The notes under the pieces are model-generated. The model saw only the letters and a list, made by a program, of their open reading frames with translations. It was not told where the DNA came from and did not search any database. Below are positions 18,001 through 23,602 of a stretch of DNA of 25,530 nt, one piece after another; positions within the stretch are counted from its first letter, which is position 1; every line of letters starts with the position of its first letter. Source of the stretch: DASZGI01 sp035938995 (GTDB taxonomy: Bacteria; Actinomycetota; Actinomycetes; Streptomycetales; Catenulisporaceae); assembly GCF_035938995.1 (NCBI RefSeq), contig NZ_DASZGI010000310.1, positions 1 to 25,530 of the forward strand, in the 5' to 3' direction. The translations under genes were made by a program, and so were the position numbers.

Positions 18001-19523
18001 AGCTCGAGGTCGTCGTGTCGGACGAGATGGGCCAGAAGGCGACCGGCCTGCTCGCGCAATGCCGCGCTCGTCAATCCCGACACCACGAACGGCAGAGCAC
18101 GAAGGTTGCTCTCCGCCTGGTCGGCCGCGGGCTCCTCGAGGATGAGATGGGCGTTCGTCCCGCTCAATCCGAATGACGAGACTGCCGCCCGCCGAGGCGC
18201 GTCCCGAACCGGCCAGGGCCTCGCCGAGGTCAGCAATTCCACTCGGCCGCTGCGCCAATCCACGGCCTTGGAGGGCGCATCGATGTGCAGGGATTTCGGT
18301 ACGCGGCCATGCTGCATCGCCATGACCAGCTTGATCAGACTGCCTACACCGGCCGCGGCCTGAGCGTGGCCGATGTTCGACTTGAGCGAGCCGACGAGCA
18401 GTGGAAGAGATTCCAAGCGGCCTTGGCCGTAAGTCGCCAGCACCGATTCTGCTTCGACACGGTCGCCCAGCCGGGTCCCGGTCCCATGCGCCTCGAGGAC
18501 GTCGATGTCTGCGGCTGTCAGTCCGGCGGACGCCAGGGCCTGCTCGATCAGGAGGCGCTGGGACCGGCCGTTCGGAGCCATCAGGCTGGCCGTCTCTCCG
18601 TCCTGATTGACTGCCGAGGCACGGATGCAGGCAAGTACCGGAAGGCTGGCCTCCCGGGCCACATCCATCGGCGCGAGAAGGACCATGCCGGCGCCTTCGC
18701 TCCAGACGGTGCCATCGGCTGCGTCGGCGAACGGTTTGCAGCGTCCATCGCGGGCCAAGGCGTCGTAGGCGTTGAACTCGGTGAACATCCCCGGGCTGGA
18801 CGCGAAGGTGACTCCCCCGGCGAGCGCAAGTGTGCAGTCACCGGCCCGGAGCGCCTGTATCGCGAGGTGAATCGCCACAAGGGAACCCGACTGTGCGGTG
18901 TCGACGGTGATCGCGGGGCCTTCGAAGCCGAATACGTAGCTGAGCCGGCCCGACACGAAGCTCGGCCGGGTACCGCTGAGGACATGGCCACCGATCTGCT
19001 GCGGGGCTTCGTGCATGCGGGGGCCGTAGTCCGGCGACATCGAGCCGACGAAGACACCGACGCCGGCGGGGCGGCGGGTGCGGGGCGCGAGACCGGCTCG
19101 CTCGAGCACCTCCCACCCGACCTCCAACGCGAGGCGCTGCTCCGGGTGCATCGCCTCGGCCTCGCGCGGCGAGATCCCGAAGAACGCGGGGTCGAAGTCA
19201 GCGCCGTCAGTGAGGAAACCACCGTTCATGGCAGCGCCACGTCGGCCACCGGAGTCCGGGCGCGGGAGTTCCCGCACGTCCCAGCCGCGGTCTGCGGGAA
19301 CGTCGGAGGTCGCGATGCGCTCGGCGACCAGGAGTTCCCAAAGGTCTTCCGGTGAATTCACGCCACCCGGGTACCGACAGGCCATCGAGACGATGGCGAT
19401 CGGGGCGTGAGCGCCGCAATCATTGCCTGTCCGGTCGATTCGGCGGCGCTCAGCCGGGATCGAGAAGCCGTCAGAAGTCAGTCCATGCATCATTTCCGCC
19501 TTCAATGAAGGGAAATTGACCAC
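12027..19523 (-). CDS. Type I PKS, loading plus two modules: KSQ-AT*-ACP-KS-ACP-KS-ACP
   Basis: The protein has 2498 residues. Loading module: KSQ about 40-465, with Gln211 in DTAQSGS in place of Cys, and His346 and His386 kept; a wrecked AT about 562-797; ACP about 868-940 (GLDSL, Ser902). Module 2: KS about 1006-1433 (Cys1179, His1314, His1354), AT-flanking linkers but no AT, ACP about 1601-1673 (LGISSV, Ser1637). Module 3: KS about 1699-2126 (Cys1872, His2007, His2047), again no AT, ACP about 2363-2435 (GMDSL, Ser2398). The C-terminal SLDDDLLTLLLEIDHA looks like a docking helix. In the first AT, PGQGSQ is PSATDDW, GHSxG is CRSQR, and the HAFH region is gone. KSQ should give an acetyl starter. 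The GTG start has AAGGG six bases upstream and lies 2 bases after the methyltransferase stop. With no reductive domain the intermediates are poly-beta-ketones. Confidence 0.95.
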   Translation of the reverse strand: MVNFPSLKAEMMHGLTSDGFSIPAERRRIDRTGNDCGAHAPIAIVSMACRYPGGVNSPEDLWELLVAERIATSDVPADRGWDVRELPRPDSGGRRGAAMNGGFLTDGADFDPAFFGISPREAEAMHPEQRLALEVGWEVLERAGLAPRTRRPAGVGVFVGSMSPDYGPRMHEAPQQIGGHVLSGTRPSFVSGRLSYVFGFEGPAITVDTAQSGSLVAIHLAIQALRAGDCTLALAGGVTFASSPGMFTEFNAYDALARDGRCKPFADAADGTVWSEGAGMVLLAPMDVAREASLPVLACIRASAVNQDGETASLMAPNGRSQRLLIEQALASAGLTAADIDVLEAHGTGTRLGDRVEAESVLATYGQGRLESLPLLVGSLKSNIGHAQAAAGVGSLIKLVMAMQHGRVPKSLHIDAPSKAVDWRSGRVELLTSARPWPVRDAPRRAAVSSFGLSGTNAHLILEEPAADQAESNLRALPFVVSGLTSAALREQAGRLLAHLVRHDDLELEDVARTLAVARAHFAERAAVIAADREGLLAGLDAIATGRPAPNVMRGTQRPDGRIAFVLPSATDDWQRIAGRLLHESPTFAASMQQCFETLQGHVGSPVLDLLRGTVRPDFLGRPDVLDAARFAFTVSLAGVWTSAGLRADAVICRSQRRLEAASISRTLSLTDVAGLLTRGRDQDADAPSPDPENGWCYIEASEAVGADDAERWYEDFPRSIGFSDAVRRLIRGSEPVTLIQVGSDPTLAGSIAEAARAAGNDDVVILNSPDPREAGLFLPLAVANMHVHGFEPEWTDSFGAGSRQFVNLPTYGFQRQRYWLDDGNRTPQAVVPQTLLQEQATVKTTESAVPYAAPADDSAQQIGHHAALADLVSTLVAKVLRLPADVPVPRHRPLKDIGLDSLAAQDLTVRLSQALEITIPLSTVFDHPTVDKLARRLHAVGGRVSSKADVKDLPVRPDCRSDLPDPAGEPPAADSRDIPVSPAAPSPVSTHTAFTKSFSIGRTSPEPIAVVSMACRLPGGVTSPEGLWQLLVEERDAIAGLPTDRGWDLTSLYDPEPGRAGKVCTRSGGFVDGVADFDASFFDIGEREAITMDPQQRMLLELSWESLERAGIVPATLRESRTGVFAGVLQQDYLPGLSDVGDDRASYAMTGSLTSVVSGRIAYALGLRGPAVTVDTACSASLVAIHLAAQSLRAGECDLALAAGATVLATPGMLKAFSLQRALAPDGRCKPFSAAADGIGMAEGAGVLLLARLSEAHRLKLPVLAVIRGSAINNDGASNGLTAPSGTAQEQVIKDALSNAGLTPVDVDAVEAHGTGTKLGDPIEADALMRVYGDQRPQTAPVWVGSLKSNTGHTNAAAGVAGVIKMIMSLRHEMLPKTLHAAAPTPHVDWSEGGLRLLTAARPWQRSHHPRRAGVSSFGISGTNAHLILEEADTVASDDAAPGSHTVSTTLPFVVSGRSVRALRNQVGSLVQYLERHPGVRPVDLAHSLATTRTAFECRAVVVAADRFELLDGLRQLALADEVAGTVIEAIDGAQRAVSRLARRFADGVDVPWDDLFAEHAPRRVDLPTYGFDRKRFWLSRSSTSTIEDSVLDSPEEMAETDVLHLVCTHVSASVGAVDASLIDPEAAFRDLGISSVGLLDIHRAITGGLGVRAPATIMFDHPTPRALAAHLAMLTSTRTAREAVAESVPADVSATTSDPIAIVGMACRLPGGVSTPAQLWTLVESEIDAIAEFPQDRGWNIPGIYNTDATVPGTTYSRWGGFLDDVAGFDSGLFGISPAEALSMDPQQRLMLEATWEALERAQINPRGLRGSETGVFAGVAIQDYGADLPRQDGEAEAYGLTGLAPSVLSGRVSYSFGFEGPSLTVNTACSSSLVALHLAAQSLRSGESSLAVAAGVTVMATPETFVQFSRQRGLAPDGRCKSFAAGADGTAWGEGVAVVVLERLSEARRNGHPVLAVVRGTAVNSDGASNGLTAPNGASQQAVIRRALRDGRLQPSDVDLLEAHGTGTVLGDRVEAQALLAAYSPGRTPERPLLLGSLKSNIGHTMAAAGIAGVIKCVYAIQNGVAPRSLHCDMPTEHVDWKSGGVRVLTAQLPWPSHGRTRRAAVSCFGMSGTNAHVIIEEAPEIPDSLRVDGLDAAAVTDLPIPLSAMTREALKAQAERLGAWLVRHPAARLRDVGWSLATTRAAMRHRAVVVARSHVEVLAALRALTSDEESPALFEGRAQSSRSTTPAAMKTAYDVARAYVGGAPIPWREVFGQDARPVDLPTYPFQRQRFWPKGAAATDQDPPAESLPTKESQPAVSAMPRMSVDSIANPQVRESLVAMAPQPVGAPSTKKQEPSTVDAGSPAIPAAEIVTEGSLDELLDWIRQEAATILAIPLDDVEPSAGFFQLGMDSLRAAQLRGRLQSVLGTTVPAAVLFDHPTPAALAAHFLAAPAPAKAVASTSEAIRLRAADGAIVAQPGAATEDPSLDDDLLTLLLEIDHARAVGIGRYTEK

Positions 19524-19525
19524 CG

Positions 19526-20560
19526 TCAGCCCTTGCGAGCGATGACCGCCCCATTCCCGCCGCCGGCTTCGAACCGGACGATCACGGGCTCGGTGAACCC
19601 CGCGTCGACCAGCCAGGACGAGTACTCGGTCTCGGAGTAGTTCCTGCCGCCCGACTGCGCCACGAGCATGTTCATGCCCATCAGCGCGGCCTCGGGCGGA
19701 CCGGTGCGCTCAGGGTTGAGGAGGTGTTCACAAATGATCACGATTCCGCCGGACGGAGCAGCGGCGAAGCATTTGTCCAGGAGCATGCGGTCGAACTTCT
19801 CATCGTGATTGTGAAGAATTTGGCTGAGGAGAATGACGTCGTACCCGCCCGGCAGCGCCTCGTCCGTCGCGTAGTTTCCGGCGACGGTGTCGACCACGTG
19901 GTCGACGCCGGCCTGCTTGATCTTCTCCTCCGCGATCGGGCATACATGAGCGAACTCGTACACGGTGCCCCGCAGCCCGGGATACATACGGCACAGCTCG
20001 ATCGGGAAACCGCCCGAGCCGCCACCGACATCGAGCAGGCGTCGACGGCCGGCGAAATCGTATTGTCCTGCGAGCGCTCTCGCGGTGAAACCAGCCAGGG
20101 AGTGCATGGCCTCCCAGAAGAGACTCATGACCACAGCGTCGTCGGGTACCCACAAAGTGTCCTGCTCGTCCGGGTCCCAAAGAACGGGGCTGTCACTGCG
20201 TAGCGCCTCGAGCACCCGGTGCCATCCGGCATACAACTTATGGTTGTAGAACTTGACGTAGCCGCCGAAATAGTACGGACGACCGACCACGAGGAAGGTT
20301 TCCGCCAAGTCGGAGTTCCGGTAGGCCGGCCCGTCCTTCGCCAACAGGCCGATCGAAGTCAGGGCCGCCAGGAAGAGATCGGCCGGGCGTGGATGGAGAT
20401 CAAGCTCTGCCGCCAACTCCTCGAACGTCGCCGACCGGCCGTCGGCCAACCTGGAGAACACGTCCAAGTCCACCGCCGTGGCGAAGGTCTTGAAGCTCAT
20501 GAAACCGTTGGTGAGCTGGAGAAGGGGCAGCTGGGTCAACTGGGCGTCGAGGTTAGACAT
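19526..20560 (-). CDS. SAM-dependent O-methyltransferase (Methyltransf_2 type)
   Basis: This 344-residue protein has an N-terminal winged-helix dimerisation domain (LTNGFMSFKTFATAVDLDVF; FEELAAELDLHPRPADLFLAAL) and a C-terminal Rossmann domain with SAM motif I LLDVGGGSGG (175-184). His250 in QILHNHDEK is at the place of the general base of plant- and actinobacterial-type O-methyltransferases. Relatives methylate phenols in many aromatic polyketide clusters, so the likely substrate is a hydroxyl of the PKS-derived ring. Known relatives include C-methylating or decarboxylating exceptions, so O-methylation is probable, not certain. GAAGG seven bases before the ATG is a fair ribosome binding site. 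It is the first clear gene of the biosynthetic operon, with the loading PKS gene 2 bases behind it. Confidence 0.88.
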   Translation of the reverse strand: MSNLDAQLTQLPLLQLTNGFMSFKTFATAVDLDVFSRLADGRSATFEELAAELDLHPRPADLFLAALTSIGLLAKDGPAYRNSDLAETFLVVGRPYYFGGYVKFYNHKLYAGWHRVLEALRSDSPVLWDPDEQDTLWVPDDAVVMSLFWEAMHSLAGFTARALAGQYDFAGRRRLLDVGGGSGGFPIELCRMYPGLRGTVYEFAHVCPIAEEKIKQAGVDHVVDTVAGNYATDEALPGGYDVILLSQILHNHDEKFDRMLLDKCFAAAPSGGIVIICEHLLNPERTGPPEAALMGMNMLVAQSGGRNYSETEYSSWLVDAGFTEPVIVRFEAGGGNGAVIARKG

Positions 20561-20686
20561 TTACGGCCTTCGGGGTCGACGTGCGGGATGTCAACGAGTG
20601 CATAGAGCCGGGAACAGTAAGGGTTCTTGTATTTCGCGACAGTGCCTGGCGAACCCAATTCCATTTGGAGACCAGAGGAGGTGGCT

Positions 20687-20702
20687 GTTCACCGGGGTGA
20701 AC
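20687..20702. promoter_or_regulatory. Perfect inverted repeat upstream of the biosynthetic operon
   Basis: GTTCACC-GG-GGTGAAC is a palindrome with 7-base arms and a 2-base spacer, 127 bases upstream of the methyltransferase ATG. A further half-site TTCACC lies at 20712-20717. Its size and symmetry suit a dimeric repressor such as a TetR or MarR protein. I could not place convincing -10/-35 boxes around it, so the regulated promoter and its direction are unknown. Confidence 0.4.
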
Positions 20703-20782
20703 TTTTGCGAATTCACCGTCCGGCTATGGAGGCCTAGGTGACGACATTGATCGATTCGGCAAGCATCGATCTCTTAAAGCCT

Positions 20783-20917
20783 TCAGACACCGTCCTCCAG
20801 GATCAGGCCTCGCTCGATCAGAGCCCTGACGAAGTCGCGATCGCCCCGGCCGGGGCGATCGGCAAGGACAAGGTCCTCGAACGGAAGGTAGCGGTGGTGG
20901 CGTTCGGCGTCGGACAT
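20783..20917 (-). CDS. Possible small protein, 44 residues, unknown function
   Basis: The ATG at 20917 is preceded by GGGAG with five bases between, and the frame ends in TGA at 20783. The product begins MSDAERHHRYLPFEDLVLAD and ends LIERGLILEDGV; it is charged, probably helical, with no membrane segment or signal peptide. Codon use is GC-rich at third positions and rather protein-like. I do not recognise the family. It reads in the same direction as the biosynthetic operon, 222 bases upstream of the methyltransferase, with the palindrome between them. It could be a genuine small protein, the stub of a longer lost gene, or chance. An opposite-strand frame from a GTG at 20738, with GGAGG in front, overlaps it and is the main competing reading. 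Confidence 0.4.
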   Translation of the reverse strand: MSDAERHHRYLPFEDLVLADRPGRGDRDFVRALIERGLILEDGV

Positions 20918-21180
20918 TTCTTCTCCCACGGACGGCCAGGCAGCCAGGTGGTCGACTCAAGGAGCTGCCAGGCGAGTACACACCGGGGCGCGGATCACCA
21001 CAAGAAGCGTCATTCGGGAGTGGCCGAAGGATACGGAGCCGTTTCGGAAGTTGTATCTCTCTGCTTATTTCAGCTGCATAATCCTGTCGCCTGCCCTGGT
21101 GCCGCACCTAGCTTGCAGTGGGGAAACATGGTCCGCTCAGAGTGGAGGCCGCCATGATTGCCGCGCTGCGGTGTAGTCGG

Positions 21181-21540
21181 TTGTGCCTGATTGAATCCCG
21201 TCCCGGCGCGGGCGTTCATGCGCGGGCATTGTGGGGCGCTCAGCAGTATCTTGATCCCGGCCGAGGCGGGCTCGGCGTCAAAGGCGGCGGTGTATTTCGC
21301 ATCCGGTCGCGGATCAGGTGGCGGAACTCCCAGGCCGCTCGCCCAGGCGCATCAGCAGTGCTTTGCCACCAAGTGCCGGTGCCACGCCAGCAGCGTGGCC
21401 GGAGACACGATCCGGTGCGCACGCAACTCCTTGGGCAGCAACCAGTACAGCGCCGCGAGCAGTGCGCGGTCACACCAGGTCGGCCTCGGCGCACTGACCT
21501 GGCGGCGCGGCACCGCTACCTCGTGGCGCAAGACCAGGAT
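21181..21540 (-). pseudogene. Decayed integrase-core (rve/DDE) transposase
   Basis: Read on the minus strand, the first 62 codons give ILVLRHEVAVPRRQ and LLPKELRAHRIVSPATLLAWHRHLVA, the typical N-terminal part of actinobacterial integrase-core transposases. A TGA follows at 21354-21352. In the same frame comes the catalytic-core piece PDAKYTAAFDAEPASAGIKI and APQCPRMNA. The intervening segment with the first catalytic Asp is deleted, and the end with the final Glu is missing. There is no start codon and there are no clear terminal inverted repeats, so it is an old, inactive relic. Confidence 0.65.
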
Positions 21541-21662
21541 GGCAACGTTGCAAAGAAACCCGCTGTCTTAACGCCCATTTCCCTGCCTTCGAGCAGGTCT
21601 GATGCGCACAGCAAGATCCACCGCCTTCGGCCATACCCGGCAACCGCCCGCAGGAGCCATCC

Positions 21663-21896
21663 GTGAGCACCATCGATATCACGACCAGCCACGACAGCCG
21701 CCAATCCGCTCGACACTGCCACCATCAACCGCTCTGCCCGAGTGCCGACGCCCCTGATCGGGACGCGGCGCTCATCCGCGTCGCCCATCCCGAACAGGGC
21801 TGGAGCCTGTTGTGCAATGGCGTCATCGTGTTCGAGGACACCGGTGAACTGCTGCCCGACGGCCGCACGATCCCCCCGCTCCCCGCTCCCCGCTGA
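21663..21896 (+). CDS. DUF5999-family small protein
   Basis: This 77-residue protein carries the family hallmark CHHQPLCPSADAPDRDAA and HPEQGWSLLCNGVIVFEDTGELLPDGR. The family is widespread in Streptomyces and relatives and has no known function. His/Cys-rich residues near the start (CHHQPLC) could bind a metal, which is inference. The GTG start has AGGAG (21652-21656) six bases upstream; about 18 residues precede the usual family start. It lies between transposase relics, on the opposite strand from the biosynthetic genes. It is the only intact-looking gene of the 20.9-22.4 kb island. Confidence 0.75.
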   Translation: MSTIDITTSHDSRQSARHCHHQPLCPSADAPDRDAALIRVAHPEQGWSLLCNGVIVFEDTGELLPDGRTIPPLPAPR

Positions 21897-21965
21897 CGGC
21901 TGGATAGCGGCCTGAAGCCGAGCGGATCGGGCAGGCCGTGTTCGCCACGATGCCGGACATCGCCG

Positions 21966-22202
21966 CAGGCCCTCATCTCCGGATCCCTGCTCTGCCCCAT
22001 CTGCGCCCGGCTGAAGCGGCGGCGTGTCCGCGGCGAACTAGCCGACGCACGTCGGCTGGCCGAACACGGCCCACTCACCGGCCTGCCCAACTGGGCCGGC
22101 CCACAGCGTTATTGCCGACCGCAGGTCGTGGCCGGACGGGCCCACGTGGCGGTCTCGGTCAACCTCGACGAGTTCAGCTGGCCGCAGCGCCGCGGGGTCT
22201 AG
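21966..22202 (+). pseudogene. Possible GGDEF-type (diguanylate cyclase-like) gene remnant
   Basis: The frame encodes LISGSLLCPICARLKRRR, like the end of a membrane anchor, followed by ARRLAEHGPLTGLPNWAG and, after a gap, VAVSVNLDEF. The order DPLTGLPNR...xDLDxF is the usual opening of GGDEF domains. The frame has no obvious start codon and ends at TAG 22200-22202, before the GGDEF motif itself. It is therefore a 5' fragment of a broken gene, if the identification is right. It directly abuts the next transposase scrap. Confidence 0.35.
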
Positions 22203-22207
22203 GAACT

Positions 22208-22270
22208 GTGCTGTGGCGGTTCCGCAACGGCACCGGCTGGCGCGACGTGCCGGACCGGTACGGGCGTGGA
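22208..22270 (+). pseudogene. IS5-family transposase fragment
   Basis: VLWRFRNGTGWRDVPDRYG matches the N-terminal DUF4096-like region of IS5-family transposases (typically LWRLRTGxPWRDLPERYG). Homology fades soon after and no DDE residues are present. From about 22271 to the ispG stop at 22376 I see nothing further I can identify. Confidence 0.5.
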
Positions 22271-22375
22271 GCGCCCCGTGTCGAGGTGGATCCACGCCTT
22301 CTTGTGAGTCGTCATCGGCGACGTCCTGCGTGGCCATGACGCGACACACGTAGGTCCACCAGCACCGAGGTCGGG

Positions 22376-23602
22376 TCAGCTCAGGCAAATCGCCTCTTCT
22401 GGATCCAGAGACCGCCCATCCGGTTCGCCGAGCTTTAGCGCCTCCTCGACCAAGGCCTCGACGATCTGCGACTCCGGCACGGTGCGGATGACCTCGCCGC
22501 GCACGAAGATCTGGCCCTTGCCGTTCCCGCTGGAGACGCCGAGGTCGGCTTCGCGCGCCTCGCCGGGGCCGTTGACCACGCAGCCCATGACCGCGACGCG
22601 GAGCGGATACGGGAAGCCGTCGAAGGCGGCCTGGACTCGGTCGGCGAGGCGGTAGACGTCGACCTGGGCGCGGCCGCAGGAGGGGCAGGACACGATCTCC
22701 AGATGGCGTTTGCGCAGGCCCAGTGATTCCAGGATCCCGATGCCGACCTTGACCTCCTCGACCGGCGGCGCCGACAGCGAGACCCGGAGTGTGTCGCCGA
22801 CGCTTTCGGAAAGCAGCAGGGCGAAGGCCACCGCGGACTTCAGCGTGCCCTGCTGGAGCGGCCCGGCTTCGGTGACGCCGAGGTGGAGCGGATAGTCGCA
22901 GCTCGCCGCGAGGAGCCGGTAGGCGGCCACAGCCATCATCGGGTCGTGGTGCTTGACCGAGAGCTTAAGGTCTGTGAACCCGTGCTCCTCGAACAGCGCG
23001 CATTCCCAGAGAGCTGACTCCACGAGAGCTTCAGGCGTGACGCCGCCGTGTTTGACCAAGAGGCGCTCGTCGAGCGAGCCGGCGTTCACGCCGATCCGGA
23101 TCGGGACCCCGGCGCTACCGGCGGCTCGTGCGATGCCGGCTACCTGGTCGTCGAACGCGCGGATGTTGCCGGGATTGACGCGGACCGCCGCGCATCCGGC
23201 GTCGATCGCAGCGAAGACGTAGCGAGGTTGGAAGTGGATGTCGGCGATCACCGGGATCTGCGATTGGCGGGCGATCGCGGGCAGCGCGTCGGCGTCGTCC
23301 TGGGACGGTACCGCGACCCGCACGATCTGGCAGCCTGCGGCGGTGAGCTCGGCGATCTGCTGGAGCGTGGCGTTCACGTTCGCAGTCGGGGTCGTGCACA
23401 TGGACTGCACACTGACCGGAGCTCCGCCACCGACGAGGAGGCCGCCGACCGACAGTTGCCTGGTGGTCCGGCTCGGCGAAGCGGGCGCGGCCAAGCCGGA
23501 TGGCGGGGCCGCGCGCATGACGGTCATGATCGGGGCCCGGCCCCGGAAGGCCGGCGTGGGGAGATCTATCGCCGTCGAAGTACGCTGAGACGCGGCAGCC
23601 AT
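22376..23602 (-). CDS. ispG: 4-hydroxy-3-methylbut-2-enyl diphosphate synthase (MEP pathway)
   Basis: This 408-residue protein converts MEcPP to HMBPP, the next-to-last MEP step. The N-terminal TIM barrel is clear (VSVQSMCTTPTANV, VIADIHFQPRYVFAAIDAGCAAVRVNPGNI, RIGVNAGSLDERLL). The C-terminal 4Fe-4S domain has Cys306 and Cys309 (CPSCGR) and Cys341 with Glu348 (GCVVNGPGEA), as required for cluster binding. It is about the usual length for actinobacterial IspG, with an N-terminal extension of roughly 45 residues. The ATG at 23602 has AGAGG six bases upstream and overlaps the end of dxs by 37 bases, so the two are co-transcribed. It may serve the meroterpenoid cluster, or belong to a hopanoid-type cluster further right. 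Confidence 0.95.
   Translation of the reverse strand: MAAASQRTSTAIDLPTPAFRGRAPIMTVMRAAPPSGLAAPASPSRTTRQLSVGGLLVGGGAPVSVQSMCTTPTANVNATLQQIAELTAAGCQIVRVAVPSQDDADALPAIARQSQIPVIADIHFQPRYVFAAIDAGCAAVRVNPGNIRAFDDQVAGIARAAGSAGVPIRIGVNAGSLDERLLVKHGGVTPEALVESALWECALFEEHGFTDLKLSVKHHDPMMAVAAYRLLAASCDYPLHLGVTEAGPLQQGTLKSAVAFALLLSESVGDTLRVSLSAPPVEEVKVGIGILESLGLRKRHLEIVSCPSCGRAQVDVYRLADRVQAAFDGFPYPLRVAVMGCVVNGPGEAREADLGVSSGNGKGQIFVRGEVIRTVPESQIVEALVEEALKLGEPDGRSLDPEEAICLS

Noticed and set aside
20589..20594. TTGACA on the minus strand upstream of the methyltransferase gene
   Set aside because: No acceptable -10 box lies 15-19 bases downstream, and the methyltransferase ribosome binding site would fall too close.
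20738..21157. Plus-strand frame of 139 codons from a GTG with GGAGG in front
   Set aside because: Despite the good ribosome binding site the product is not protein-like in its second half, and its better-looking part is the antisense of the 44-codon minus-strand ORF. I keep it as the competing interpretation only.
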